A stretch of DNA of 64,000 bases from Malurus cyaneus samueli (GCA_009741485.1 CM019216.1:26491741-26555740), one strand, 5' to 3'; numbered from the stretch's first letter, positions 25,891-39,242 are shown. A program made the numbers and translations. Notes: generated by a model from the sequence alone, not told the origin.

Positions 25891-28800
25891 AGAATCAGTA
25901 ATTTTATTGTTAATAAATGCATGTGATCAATAACTGAGCTTTACAATTATTTTCATTTTGAGCATATAGAAATAGTTGAGATTTCTTATGTAATAAACTT
26001 GCCTCTATTTCTCTTTCTTTGCATCAACTACAATTTAAAAGCTTTCTGTTTAACATCCTGTGTCCAAAAATACAACAGGAAAAAAAATCCATAAGAACAT
26101 TAAAAAAAAAAGTTTTCATAAGAGACATGGTTTCTGTATTAAAACCACAGAGGTAGTAGGACTTTAGTGCAAAAGTTCAACCTCATAATTAATGCCAGTT
26201 GGTACCTCACAAGACATGCCACCTACATTCTTATTTCCAAGTGCTCAGTAGCAGTTACTATATTAAAGTTAATTGCTCAACGGACTTTTGTGTAATAAAG
26301 ATCAGATTGAAGAAAATGTGCATATTCAGAATCATAGAGTTAATTAATCAATAAGCAATTATGACAAGTACTCATTATTGTATCACAAATCAAACCTCTT
26401 AAGCAACCAAAAAAAAAAAATTATGGTGAAGTTCTATCAGTTACATTTAAAGTTTGAAGATTATTACTAATTATTAAATATGTAGTTAGTGAGACAGACC
26501 TTTGCAGACTGTGTCCCTTGTTCTGCTCTCAAGTGGACATTTCCAACTGTAGCCACATGTATGAGCGCAGAATTTTATCACATCTTATGTCTATTTTTAA
26601 ATTTTATTCTAGCATGATAAAAATCATTCCTACACCACTTCTTAAATTTTAACAAGACACGCTCCTAGCCCCAAAAGATTCACAGCTTTAAAGAAATTTG
26701 GTAAGACGTTGGAAAACAATAACTCAGGAAAGGAGACAAAGGCAGAAGAGCACTGCATGAATGAAGACTAGCAGAGAAAAGGAGGACCCAGAATATCATC
26801 AATGTTTTTAACAGACCAGAAGTAAATAAACAAGACATTGACTGCTGCAATTCCTTCTACAGCAACACTTGGTAGGGTAAGTATCAGAACCCTTCATATG
26901 AACTGGTATGTGGATTCCTGACTTCAGGTGTGCCACATATCTCCTGAAATCAGGAATGTTTTTAAAGATCACCTTAAATCGTTAGAACTCCCAAGCATGT
27001 GATCAATGGTCAGTTATCCATACTTCTGATTTTTGGTAATTTATGAGCAGGTCTGTACTGGCAGATTGTTTCCAGAGCACAGACTGGGCTTGCCTATATT
27101 GTTCCAAGCCTGGAGCTGACAGCAGCTATGCACAGGAACTGGGTGGTGTTTTTCAGCCATGTACTATTGGCATGCTGGAAGAGGGGGGCTGCAAGCATGG
27201 GAGTAACACAGAGATCCTGCCTGAGCCTCAGCACCCCTTTGGGTTTCTGCCAGGCAAGAAGGTGGCATGCAACCCCTGCCTGCATCCATTCTGTTTCCTG
27301 GGGGCAGGAGGAGTCAGAACACTCAGCCTCAGACACACATATAAAAGGCAGCGCGAGAGTGGGACCCCACTGCTGCAGTGATGCCCTCGTGCAACGTGGT
27401 GTGGGGACCTGAAAACACCAAGAGATACAGGGGGGAAAGTGAGGGTGGAAACGGGCTCAGAAAAACTATGCTGTTAAAAGGAAATGACATGGAGATAGAT
27501 GTGGACATTCTTATGATTTCTTACTAGGACTTGGGACGGTATGTTCTCTCTCCTAGACTCAAATGACTGGATCTTGCAACAAAGACCTTCCTTGACAAGT
27601 TCAAAGACAACTTAAGTATGTTTTGTTGGCAGTCCTCTAGCAGAGAAATTTTATAAAAGCTCTGACTTCCATTCAAATTAGACACAAAACCAATTTAGGG
27701 GTTACCCAGAGAAACTGGGAAGTCAAACAGAATTAACTCTACCAGCAGCAGAAATAAGGTTTATGTCATGTAATCTCAGATATTTACATCAGAACGAGGA
27801 GAAGAGTACCTATCAGTATGTGAATCAACTATCCTACTTCTAGGATCTAGAGCAAGATTCAACTAAAAACATTACAGAATCACCTGTTTCTATTTGTTGA
27901 CCACCATACTAGGCAAATAAGCAGCTCAGACACAGATATTTACATTTAAGATGTCATCTCTCTACATCTTAGCAATCTGCCCAAAATCGGGCAGATGCAT
28001 TCCAATGCATATCTCATTGATGGGACAGTTTTCTGAGGAATGATGGGGATAAAGGGACTGAGAAATACTTTTATCTTGTATAAAAGATAAGGAACAGACA
28101 AGGAAAGAAACTTGTTCTTTACTGTCAGATGTTTTTGGTAACTTAAGATTAAGTTGCTGTTTAAATAAACAATTTTCTTCCCCTTTTATCTATATTTCCA
28201 CATAGCTGAAACAATACTGTGAGAATTGAATTCAAAGAGTAATAATAGATTTCAAAATTAGAATATGGAAAATATTCTAGCAATTTAGATGCTTATAAGA
28301 AGCCACAGGAGTGAGAGAAGCATGAGAAGAAATACTGACTACATAGATGAGAAGACATGGAAATACATGGTTGAGAGAGAAAAATGAGTGCAAGAACTAT
28401 ATAAGAAAAAAAGATTAGGCAAGGCTGTGTAAATGGGATGAAAGTATTGTATTAAATACACTAAGAGAGAAGAAGCCAGAGAAGACATATAAAAGGAAGA
28501 GAAGAGATTGGAACAGCTTTTTGTCAGTATATTTGAATATCATGTTTTAGTAGTTTCATCATTAAATATGTCTCAGTCTCTTTATCTGAAATGTTTAAAA
28601 TGGGTATAAAATAGAAATATGTTCATATCTAAGCATTTTACTGAAAACAGGCTACTGATTTTTTTAACATTCTGTCACTTTTGAACATACAGCACAATGA
28701 AATGTTTGAAACTATCTCCATTTTTTTATTCCTTTCTGCAAGGCAACCTACTTATTTTCAAAACCTCATATACAATACACAAAATATAAAGCACAGACAA

Positions 28801-30829
28801 AAATGTAATACTAATAAACCAAAATTAGATTTATGAATAATCACATTATAAATATTTTTACCAAGACCAAATATATTTTGAAGCTGAGTTACTCTGCGTG
28901 AGGGTGAAAACCTCTAAAATTAATGAAATGTACAGTTAAGCCAGTTTTAAGGAACCTATACTGATCCATCCATTCAGGATTTGTTTCAAGCACACAAATG
29001 ACTTTATCAATTATGGCTCTTAGGACCAGAATCCATACTGATTAATTCAGCATAGATCTGCTGACTTCAGTGATACTACTTACATTTACTGTGATAACAG
29101 TCAGCAATGTTCATCAAGAACTGAACGAAAACTCATTCACCAGAAATTTTTAGTTGCATAACTTCAATAAAAGGTCTAGGATTCACTGATTAGCAACGGT
29201 GAACTACCAGATTCAAGCGTGCATGCAGGAAGAAGGGAAGAAAAAAAGTCAAGAGAAAGAAAGAAAGGGAGAAATAGAGGGGGAAAGTATTTCAGTGCCA
29301 TCAGACATTATTGGCAGGAGAGGACCAAGAACGCTGCCAGAATTTATGACAGACGAAAACCTATGTCTCTTAGTGGTAGATCTGATAATTTTGGTGTAGA
29401 TGCTCCATACTGTGTTTGGGTTATTTCCTTTTATGTATTGGCCTTTTTTGATTCAGTAATAACTAGCTACTAAATTAGTACACCTCTGTAATTTTCCTCT
29501 ACTCACTCACCCATAGTTATTCATCTTTAAAAAACTCCAAAACAACAATAAAACCCCACCCTCCAAATACTCTTTTCTTGTGCTGGATAATTTAGGAAAT
29601 CCTTTTCTTACAATCTCTCATATTTTTTATAGTGTAGTCAAAATGTGTCTCTTCAGAATGACGACAGCCACCTGCAGCTCCTAACAGTATTACCCCACAT
29701 TTTTGCAGAATATTTTGCCCTTTGGTAATATAAATGTGTTTGTCTCCTCTCACCCTTCAGTTTGAGCACAGAGTACATAACAAGAGCATGATTCTATTCT
29801 CACTATGTTTTTCACTGATACAAGGCCATTGATACGAGCTGAGCCACTGCCAACATGCAACTCTCTGCCTCAGCTTTTACATTTCTTTAGAATATTAAGT
29901 CAACTCAGCTATTTCTCTAAAATTCCATGCCAGAAGACTAATACCGTGACCCAAAACATGTATTTCAACACATCCAAAAAGCTGCATTTCTTAAAATTTG
30001 GAAGATACGTTCACATCTGCTCTCCCCAAGCAGCTGAGCTCCACAGCATTGCCTTGTAGAATTATGGACCATGAGCCCCATACTGGCAGTCATATGAGAA
30101 GTCCTTGCCATGTCAGTAAGAAATTTGACATTTATGCCTTTGGCTGTTACTGTGTGGTTTCCTCTCTTTCAGATATTTTAATAATTTTTAAATATGATGT
30201 CAAAAGTGTGTCTAACATATACATAAACTTTTAAACAGTTTCAATGAAACAATTTACTCTGGATGCCCACCATGAAGCCAAGGAAGTGATTTGTCGAGAG
30301 AGTACATTTTTTTTTTTCTTCTTCCCGAGAAAGAACAAACAAACAATGAAGTATGTAGTTTATTCCCAGTTCTAAAACCTTCGTTTAGCTTAAGATAAGC
30401 CTTGCCTGTTACAATCAAATTTTAGATACGGGACAATTTTAGAATAGGACATAACTTCTTCCTCTTTTAAAACATGGCAGGAAATGCAGATAATGACAAA
30501 TATATGTTATGTTCACATCTCATTATTACATTTACAAAACTAATGGTGTTGAGACAGAGAAAAAAGACCTCCAGAATTTCTTTTCTAGGTCTCAGCTTGA
30601 TCAGAATCTGGACTACATCCTCAAATTCTTAAAAGTGAGAACTCACTTTGGGCAATTATGTGCACTCTCCCAATGTTTTAAAACTTAAATAGATGTCATG
30701 ACATTCTGAACAATAATGTTTCATGCTTGGTTCCAAATTTCAACCAGGATCTGCACCTCTGAAAATCTACCTCTCCAGCAGCTATAAAAATATCCAAAAA
30801 GAGTGAAGATGAAAGCGGTCAGAGTAGAC
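25891..30829. other. AT-rich intergenic DNA with one GC-richer patch
   Basis: Mostly unremarkable. A GC-richer block at about 27,040-27,410 has overlapping open frames of 80-112 codons and a TATAAAA at 27,340. No protein family is recognised in it; a worn LTR is possible. Confidence 0.6.
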
Positions 30830-31240
30830 CAAAGTTTTATCCAGCCCCACATTCTGTTTCAGAAGTGAATTTAAATCCTGAAGGAGGAGCAAGATTCTCG
30901 CCTAATACTTTTCCAACCTCCCATTATTTTCAGCACAGGGGAATTCCTGAAGCAGATATGACTTTGTACACTTATTGACAACCCACTCACGACCAACATC
31001 ACTGTATTTCTCTTTCATATGCCTGCCCAATTTGCCCCTGAATCCAGGAAAATTTGTATCCATTTATTTTTATTTGTTATTATATACAACATCCTTTGGC
31101 AATGAGTTTCAAATGTCAGTTACTTGTTGCATGAGAATCACCTCTTCATTTTTGAGCATGACTTCTTCCAGCTTTTTAACAATGCCTGCTGCTCCTTTTG
31201 CTAGACACTGAATTATCAATCCCCAGCCTGTCTTTCCTCA
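30830..31240 (-). mobile_element. Possible ancient CR1/L2-like 3' fragment, antisense
   Basis: ATCCTTTGGCAATGAGTTTC with a following CTTGTTGCATGAGAATCACC-like segment resembles, in reverse complement, the 3' part of old CR1/L2-type LINEs. Similarity is partial and the limits are guessed. Confidence 0.35.
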
Positions 31241-32084
31241 CCAATCTTGACTCTGTCATACCATAGTCTCAAAACACGACCTCTTTTCCTTCCCAGGGTG
31301 AAGCTTCCTGATGGACTCAGCTAATCCTTGAATGGCCTTTCCACAGAAATATTGGATATTTGAGAAAAATAATAATTTTTTTTGTCCTAAAAATGTATGC
31401 AATTGGATCAAACAAGCATGCAAGGAAGGACCATGTCGAGACTTCAATTCCTGCTCTTTAGCATGGAATTTGGAGGTCTGAGTTAGGATGCAGCTTTTTG
31501 TAACAGTTTCTTGCGATGAGCTATGTACCTCAGAAAGAAGTCATGCTTAGAGGCAACTTAAAGCCCCAGGTTAACTGGGTATACTGTTACTAAGGATCTG
31601 CTTGAAACCTCCCAAAATTCATTTCAGTCTGTCATTTCCTGAGGTTCAGGATATACAGTTCCGAATCCTCCCCTCAAATCAAGTTTACAGAAACTTTATT
31701 TTACAGAGACGGGCAGGCCATACTTGTCAGCTGCAGTGAAGCAGTGACGGTGCCACCACAGCTTTTGTACTTCCCCTCTCCAGAACCAAAGACATATGAG
31801 AACAAAGAGTGCCTTGGATTCTGATCCTAGTTTAGAAAACTCTGTGTTTCATGCTGAATAGACATTGTGGACTGGGTCTCTCTGGATGAGGTCTAAGAAG
31901 AATAACAAAAACTGTTCTTAGCCCTAATCAAATGCTGCTTTCCTTTTTGCTGGCTTAGAAAGTTATAAGAAGGAAAACCTTCAGCTTTCAAACCCTCAGA
32001 AAAGGAATTTGAACCCAACTTTTCCACTAAAAACTCACATAAACAAGATTCTGTACTGGTATCTTGATCAACATTCCATACTAT
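31241..32084. other. Intergenic DNA, nothing recognised
   Basis: No gene or repeat identified between the possible old LINE fragment and LTR copy E. Confidence 0.6.
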
Positions 32085-32412
32085 ATGGTGTCATGCTCAG
32101 TATATAAAGCTGGGGAAAGCAGAAGAGAGGGGAAACATTTGGAGTGAAGGGATTTATCTTTCCAAGCAACGATTACACTTAATGGAGCTTTGCTTTCCTG
32201 GAGAGAGCTGAACACCTCCCTGCCCATGACAAGTAGTGAATGAATTCCTGGTTTGGCTTTCCCTGCATGTGCAGACTTTGCTTTATCCATTAAACTGTCA
32301 TTATCTCAACCCATGAGCTTTTACTCTCCTGATTCTTTCCCCAATATGACTGAGGTCGGAATGAGTGAGGGGCTATCTGGGGCTTAGTTGCCACCCAGGG
32401 TTAAACCACTAC
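32085..32412 (+). mobile_element. Avian ERV LTR 3' portion, sense (copy E)
   Basis: Shows TATATAAAG at 32,101, ATTAAA at 32,289-32,294 as a likely polyadenylation signal, TTATCTCAACCCATGAGC at about 32,301-32,318, and GAATGAGTGAGGGGC. It ends in GGGTTAAACCACTA at 32,398-32,411, the family's typical 3' end. No second LTR or internal viral gene follows, so it is a solo or truncated LTR. Confidence 0.75.
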
Positions 32413-34429
32413 CAATTTAAACACTAAACTCCTACAGCAGAAAGTTAAACTCTAGACAGGTTCATCACTTCTTCATTTTCACTAATGCAAGGAAAAACTC
32501 AACGCATCATCTTTTAAGACTGCCCTTTGTGATTACTGATGTTAACGACACACAAAGTACATAAAATCACTCTGCTCTAGCCTACATAAGCAAATTGAAG
32601 GGCATTAAAAGATTCAGTATTAACTCTGAATTCCTTTCCTTTTAGTAGAGCAAGAAAAAAATGACACAGGGTTTGTGGTTTTTTTTGTTTATTTTTATTT
32701 ATCACAGTTCAATTTGATTAATGACTAGGCAATATTTTAGAGTACATTAATAACAGCTGAGATGGAAAGACATTTAAAAAATATTTTTACTCCTCCCAGT
32801 ATAAAGAGGATTTCAGTGCATTTAGATAATTAACATGAAAACTGTGGCCTTATTTTTATTTTGATCTTTCCATAAATATTCTCCAATTAATTTTGTTAAA
32901 TTTATTACATAGCCCACATGAAGGGACTTCAATGATTTTCTCATAACTTTACAGCCATACACCAGCAGAACCAGTTAAAATCTCACCACCAGACTACATG
33001 CATACATGAAATAATGACAAGTTCATTTTCAAACGACAGCAATTATATGTGGAAGACATAAAGCACTGAAAATAATGATTTCATAAATTGAAATGCAAAA
33101 TTTTTTTTTCAAAACATCTAACAAATAGAGGCAAAGGACACCAAGTCATCTGCAACTGTTACTGGTAATATAAACACTTCTGAGTATCCATTCAAAATGC
33201 AACCAAAGAAGCAGAAATCCAGGGAATGTGCTGTAGAATGACATCTGGTAAAAATAAAGAACTTCAAATATTTAATCAAAATTACAAATTAAAAGCAAAA
33301 TAAGTTAAATACAAGGTTTTCCAGTAGAAGAAGGCTTTATGTTATTGTCACAATGGAAGCACAGTAATATAGGAAAATAATTGGCTAAATACATAAAATT
33401 TTTTTAAAAGCATACAATGCCTTGATAACTGCCCCAGAATAACAGAATTAACCAGTTCTGTGAAAAATTCTGCTTTGTACATAAAAGACTCAATAAATTC
33501 CAGTATGAAGAAACCACTCTACGTGAACCCTGCTCTTGAGAATGAAGCCCACGGCACAGGGCACAGGGGAACACACGTCAAAGAATGCAGGTCACAACTA
33601 GGATACTAAGGGTGAGGCACAAAAAAAAAAAAAAAGGCAAGAAAATGTTACAAAACAGGATGATAATAAATTTTATACAAACTTTTTAGATGTATAAATG
33701 GCAAAGATTAAAGACACAGTTTCTCAGAACTATAGGAAGTTCTTGAAACAGCACATAATTAAAAGAAGACTATTCTGAGAAATGAGCGTCACCTTGGAAG
33801 ACACAAGACAGCCTTAAATCAATGAGCTCAGCTTGATAAACTGGACACCCTTATTAAAACAGTTAAGACATATTTTTAGACTTCATTCACAATAAGCAGA
33901 AAGAAGTCAAGAATTAAGAATATCCAAACTAACAAGCAAAGTGGTCACAAAATAATGGTTAAATTCATCTAACAAGAGATAAGATACATAAAAAATGTCA
34001 TATCATTAACCTTTGGACAGAGGCCTTCAATAGAATGCACGTTAGTCAAAAAAGTGGCATTTGTGCTTCTTCCAAAACCAAGAATAATTCCATTGATGAA
34101 TGCACATATGGGGCAGGGGAGGAGATAAACAAGGAAGGAAAGCTGCAAACCAGTGGAGTGAAATGAAAGGATTTGGGATGCTACTTGAGCTAAGCAGGGA
34201 ATTGTCATAATCTGAAAAGGTGGCTTTCAGGAAATTAGGGAAATTATCAGAGACTGTAATAGCAAAGAGGTAAAAAGGAAAAAAAAGTGGATAGCAAAGG
34301 TAACTGCTAAAAAGCATACAGTTAAAAATATAAAAACAAATTAAAATAGCCCCCTTAAATATATCACAAACAAGAAACTTTTAGGAGTTACTATGTCTTC
34401 TGGGAACTTCAGAGAATAAAGACAGCAAT
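32413..34429. other. AT-rich intergenic DNA, nothing recognised
   Basis: A- and T-runs (for example 33,620-33,635). The part from about 33,780 may belong to the decayed LINE that follows, but I cannot align it convincingly. Confidence 0.6.
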
Positions 34430-35215
34430 TAAGGAAGAGAAAGACGTTGCTAGGAACACAGAAGATTTATTTGCATCAGTTCTTCATAATAGAGGATGTT
34501 AGGGAGATATCTACTCTTGGGTAATAAAAATCAGGTACTATCAGATGAAGAGGTGCTGGAACAAATCAATCATCTGAAAAGCAGGAAGCACCAAGACTGA
34601 AAATCCTGAACAAGTAGTTGAGCTGTGCAATCTCTAATTGAAAAACAACTCCTTCACTACAAGGTTAGGGAATAGCAAATGTTTCACATATATTATATAA
34701 GGAGTTTAAGATGATTCAGGGAATCAAAGATTCATAAGTCTTACATCTTTACCTGGCAAATTAAAAATACAAAAACAAAATACTCACAAGGCCATGAGAT
34801 GATAGATCTGCGCAAAGGGAGATGATACCTCACTCATCTGCTGTAATGTTTTCAGCAAATCAGTAAACTACTGAAGTGGTCAAAGGAGAACTAACAGACA
34901 TAATTTAAACTTGCTTGACAAAGTTTCTCACAGGAGACTGATAAAAAGAATAGACCTGGAGAGCAAACTGAAGACCTCTGTTCAATGTAGCAGCTCTCAG
35001 AAGAAGCAAAATATTAAAATGAATCAAGGAGAGGTAACAGAGAAAAACAATGTTATAAAAATCAGAGCTACGGCCTGATCTGAAAGGCTGTGTGCAGTAC
35101 TGAATCATACTTCTTAGAAAGATATCAGAAACCTAGGGGGTGTTTGAGAGAAAACTGACAAGAATTATAGAAGCAGAATTTTGTGGAAACAGATCGGAAT
35201 ATCTTAAAAAGATAT
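34430..35215 (+). mobile_element. Old, decayed CR1-type LINE ORF2 fragment
   Basis: Blocks in the order of a reptile/bird CR1 reverse-transcriptase gene are still readable: GATTTATTTGCATCAGTTCT; GAGGTGCTGGAACAAATCAA; TTACATCTTTACCTGGCAAA; CTTGCTTGACAAAGTTTCTC; TGTAGCAGCTCTCAGAAGAA. All frames are broken by stops and indels and large internal parts are missing. Much older than the LTR copies. Weaker similarity may extend to about 35,280. Confidence 0.65.
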
Positions 35216-35875
35216 TAAACACAGGCATAGCAAAAATACGTGACATAATTGCTAGAGGTAAGCCAGAATCTCACTTCTCCCTGATTTAATACAAGAATAT
35301 GGTGGCACATAATGAAATCAAAAGGCAACAAATTTAACAGAAAATCTGTTTTCACTTAGTATTCACTTAGCATACTGGACACTAGGTGAGATTTTCTTCA
35401 AGTCAGATTCTCAAAAACAGTTGTATTCTGGGTTTTCTGCACCTTCCTCAGGAGTATTCAAGAACCACCATCTGTGGTAGGATGCTGTACAGGCCATGCA
35501 TGTGATTCAGATCCCTCCTGCCCATGCTCTTAGTGTCACCTGTTGCATGAATGTCACTGCTTCTAGCCCACTCATTGGATTTATACGATTGAATGACAAC
35601 ATCACTCAAAGCTAGTAGCAGAATTTAAAAGTACTTGTTAAAATCTTGCTGAAGAAGCCATACTAAGAATGAATATAAACAAGCAAGCAAACCACTGACT
35701 TTTTCAACTTGAAAATTGTCAACCTACAAAAGGTTTGATTGAATTTGGAAAGTGACTTTTTTTTTCTCATGAAAAATCAATTCCTTAAAAGAAAAACAGT
35801 ATTTTTGCTGAAATATTTGTTTCAAAATATAACTTTTATTCACCCATGCCCCCCAGCTATGCTATATATTCTTGA

Positions 35876-35889
35876 GCACCATCTACTGG
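35876..35889 (-). promoter_or_regulatory. CTCF-core-like motif
   Basis: On the minus strand CCAGTAGATGGTGC fits the CTCF core CCASYAGRKGGCR at all but one position. It stands alone in AT-rich DNA about 3.4 kb before the promoter island. Motif-only evidence. Confidence 0.25.
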
Positions 35890-36601
35890 TGTTGCATTAT
35901 TAATTAGATATTTATGAATACATTAGTAACTTCTCTAATAAAGTTCATTAGAATCATATAATCTTTCAAAGTATATTTAAAACTGAGAAGGGAGAACATA
36001 GTATATTATTTATGAAATTAATCCTTCCTCTTAATAACAGAGAGAAAACAAATACTGGTGAAATTCAATTAGAATCAGAAATTAATAGAGAAATGCACTC
36101 CTTCTTAATGGTTTGTAACATCATGGACCAGAAAACATGTTCAAGTTCATGAAATTATTTCCAATTTACACTTGCTCGCAACCTGTTTTCTTCTTCATAT
36201 CTAGGTGTTTAGTGAATTTTGTGATACCTGTAATATGGCCAGCATCTTCCATTTAATTCTTTGCTTCACACTAAATTAAAAACATTTCTCTTGAAATGGT
36301 CACACCAGCTTTGAATTTAACATTTTCCCTGATGTGGACCAGGAAAATACAGTTTGGTGTTCTGCAGGAGAATAAGTAATGCAGAGTAGAAAGTCTGTTG
36401 TGCCAAAGGGGATTTGGAAGGGCCTTGCATACATGAGAAAAGTGGAATGTGAGAACCAGACCTGTGGCACTTTTCTATAACCCAAGAGCCTCAGTGAAAC
36501 TCTCCTTCAACTCTTACCTGTAAGCTGAGTCTGTAACAACATTTTCCTTTCTTGTGAACGTAGAAGGACATATCTAAGTATAAATGTGGAGCCAGTTAAA
36601 C

Positions 36602-36643
36602 ATAATGATGATGATGATGATGATGATAATAATAAGAATAAAG
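36602..36643. repeat. (ATG)n/(AAT)n trinucleotide repeat
   Basis: Around eight ATG/GAT units running into ATA-type units. Followed at 36,669-36,686 by a T-run. Confidence 0.9.
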
Positions 36644-37814
36644 TGTTTGCTGAAAACAATTTTAAGGACTTTTTTTTTTTTTTTTTGATGTGTGCCTTCA
36701 GTATTGGAGCTAGACTGTCTAATTTGCTCAAAGGAGTGACACTGCAGGCTGCAACAGTGACCTTCACTTGAAAAGAGCCCTAAAGGTGACTGGTGATTGA
36801 GTGAGTCCATTCTCCAAAGCCACTTGCTTTAAATTGTGGCCTTCCTTTAACGGTTTGCACCAAAACTGTCAGTGATAATTCCAACTCCAATTGGATTGAA
36901 TTTTGTGTTATGTTTCCTAAAATCTAGACTGAAATAAACTAGCTCCTGTACCAAGATATCAAAGATATCAAAGTGCTTCTGCAGATTTGGGAGAAATAAA
37001 GCAACAAACAGGCCCTTTAATATATTCCATCCAACATATTAAATTGAGTAAGCCTCATTTTTCTCATTAATACAGAAATTACTTAAAAATATTACTTTCC
37101 TCCCTCTTCCCTAGTTTGGATCAAGCCCAACCTTGATGAAACAATTGCATTGAGTCTAGAAAGCAGCACTATAAATTTAGCATTCACTATGTTGTGCCTA
37201 TCCCTACAACACTACTACAGAGTGACATAACACTTCTTTGAGTGCCTTGATACTTCCTTCGTAGTACAGATGGCACCACGTGTACCATCCAGGGCTGACA
37301 GCCCTCCCATGAAACACTGTGGGGTTGCATTAATACATTATTCCTAGGTTTTAACAGAGGTGCTCAAACATGATTGATCTACTCAGTATTTCCAAATTAT
37401 GTGCATAGGTTTGCTTTACATCTGTCCTTCAGACCGTAGTTTAGGAATAAAAGTACATACAAAACAGAACAGTACCATTCCAAACACGAGTGATCTGCAT
37501 GCCCAAATTAAACAAACATACCTTCACATTTCTACTTATTTATATTTTGCAGACTTAAACATATCCTGACTCTCACTTCTGGACTATCAAATACCATGGT
37601 TTTTTTTTTTTTTTCAAATCTCAAATGCTGCACGACACCTGGCAAATGAAATAATTTCTCAAATTGGCCTCAAATCAAGTAGAGAGACACCTGCAAGTGG
37701 ATCATAGATATTTGTGTGCTTAGAAAAATAGTATAGCTTATTTTAGTTCTAGTCATTAAAATCTCTATTGTTCAAGTCTAATTGCAGCAAATCTTAAATC
37801 TTCAGAGTGCTCTG

Positions 37815-37936
37815 CATCCCATCCATCCCATCCCATCCCATCCCATCCCATCCCATCCCATCCCATCCCATCCCATCCCATCCCATCCCATCCCAATCCC
37901 ATCCCATCCCATCCCATCCCATCCCTTCCCATCCCT
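37815..37936. repeat. (ATCCC)n pentanucleotide microsatellite
   Basis: About 24 near-perfect units, with one short ATCC unit near the start, one CAATCCC interruption at about 37,892 and a TTCCC unit near the end. On the minus strand it is (GGGAT)n. The two frames of 65-74 codons (Pro/Ser/His or Gly/Trp/Asp repeats) are its translation and not genes. Confidence 0.97.
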
Positions 37937-38956
37937 CTGCTCCTCAGCTGTCATAGTTAACTTAACCATGACTTGTATAACTTGCATCCTTTCCTTCACT
38001 TTCTAGACAAGAGGTTAAGGAGTTTTCCCTCCCAGATTCCTCTTCTGCATTGCCACGTCTTCACAAAATTGAAAAGTTCAAGTTAATCACTGGTTGAAAT
38101 ACATAGGAGATGTCTAAAGACAACTGCTTATAATACACTGTGTATTCATAATTTTTTCATTTCCACTCACAATTAAAGGAGCTACAACTTGCCAGTGTCA
38201 TAGAAATAACAGGTTAAAGAACTCATTTGAGTAGTTTTCTTTCTGACTTATCTTATAGTTCTTCATTTAATATAAAGCAGGTGGAAAGGTTATTTAAATA
38301 CTGCATTGTACGTACACCATTAATCTGTTCTGCTCTCATCACCCTGCCAATAAACCAAGCTTCCCTTAAAGTGTTTTAAGCAACATGGTGATCACCCACA
38401 GATACTATGGAATGCCACCAAATGTGAGAGAATATGATAATCTCTGTCAGTAACAGCTCAGTTTTCATTGCATTACATTTACTGGGCACAGACCTTGCAC
38501 ATCTCTTACATTTTTCTTGGTTTGGGTAGGTATTTTTTGTTTTATTTTGACAACAGGGATATAAAGTATTTATGAGTGTAAAAGCTAGCAGGGATGTGGT
38601 TTACAGCTTATACCTACAGAAAATACAGTAAAAACCTATACCCATGTTTTGGTTTACTTCGATCAAAAGCGGTTTGTGACCAGCAATACCTCAGACCAGA
38701 ATTTGTGCAGTGTGTAATTGTAATCATAAAAACTCTGTATTACTGGAATTCAAACCTTGCAGGGGCTTGAATAGGGAGGGTTGCAGGGGAGAAAACCATT
38801 TCCTTTAAGGGCTGATTGGTTTGGATGTAGTCCAGAAATTTAACTTTCAGAGTTGGAGGTCGCTTTCAAAAACAGACAGCCACGTTTCATATGAACTTTG
38901 AAGGTGTGGAGGAGCTGTACTGCCCCACGACCTCAGCAGGGCCTTGTGCTCTCTGC
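37937..38956. other. Proximal upstream flank of ADGRB3
   Basis: AT-rich, becoming gradually GC-richer from about 38,870 toward the promoter. Nothing specific is recognised before the composite element. Confidence 0.6.
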
Positions 38957-39011
38957 AAAATGGCAGCAGTGGGAGCGCACGGCAGCCAGGCTGAGAGCAG
39001 CTGATTGACAG
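38957..39011 (+). promoter_or_regulatory. Candidate proximal control element: YY1-like, E-box and PBX/MEIS composite
   Basis: Within 55 bases there are AAAATGGCAGC (38,957-38,967, YY1-like), an E-box CAGCTG (38,998-39,003) and an exact TALE-homeodomain site TGATTGACAG (39,002-39,011) that overlaps the E-box by two bases. The stretch stands about 300 bp before the CpG island and is richer in GC than the DNA upstream. Short motifs recur by chance, so the case rests on their clustering and placement. Confidence 0.4.
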
Positions 39012-39199
39012 CAGCATTTATTAAAATGTCATCTCCTAATTTTCACGCCGGATATCTGTTGTCGTGCAGACTGCCCCGATATCTCACGCCAGTGGGAAGA
39101 GCCAAAGGACAACCCGACCCGCCCTGGGGAGCAGGAGGGACACAGTGGGAGGGGAGGTAGAAAAAGCATACCCAGCGATACCCAGCTGTAGCAGAATTT

Positions 39200-39210
39200 A
39201 AAACAGAGAA

Positions 39211-39242
<32 letters not shown>

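Larger units (their letters stand above)
35216..37814. other. AT-rich intergenic DNA upstream of ADGRB3
   Basis: Contains the CTCF-core-like motif, the ATG/AAT repeat and T-runs at 36,669 and 37,600. No gene is recognised. Confidence 0.65.

Noticed and set aside
25688..25933. 81-codon open frame with RKKFITEKVVRHWNRFAREVVD
   Set aside because: This is the usual translation of the CR1 LINE 3' region, not a host gene.
37815..37936. Possible CRISPR-like array or telomeric repeat
   Set aside because: Contiguous 5-base units without spacers, in a vertebrate genome, and not the TTAGGG unit: a simple microsatellite.
37782..38006. Pro/Ser/His-repeat and Gly/Trp/Asp-repeat open frames
   Set aside because: Direct translations of the ATCCC microsatellite.
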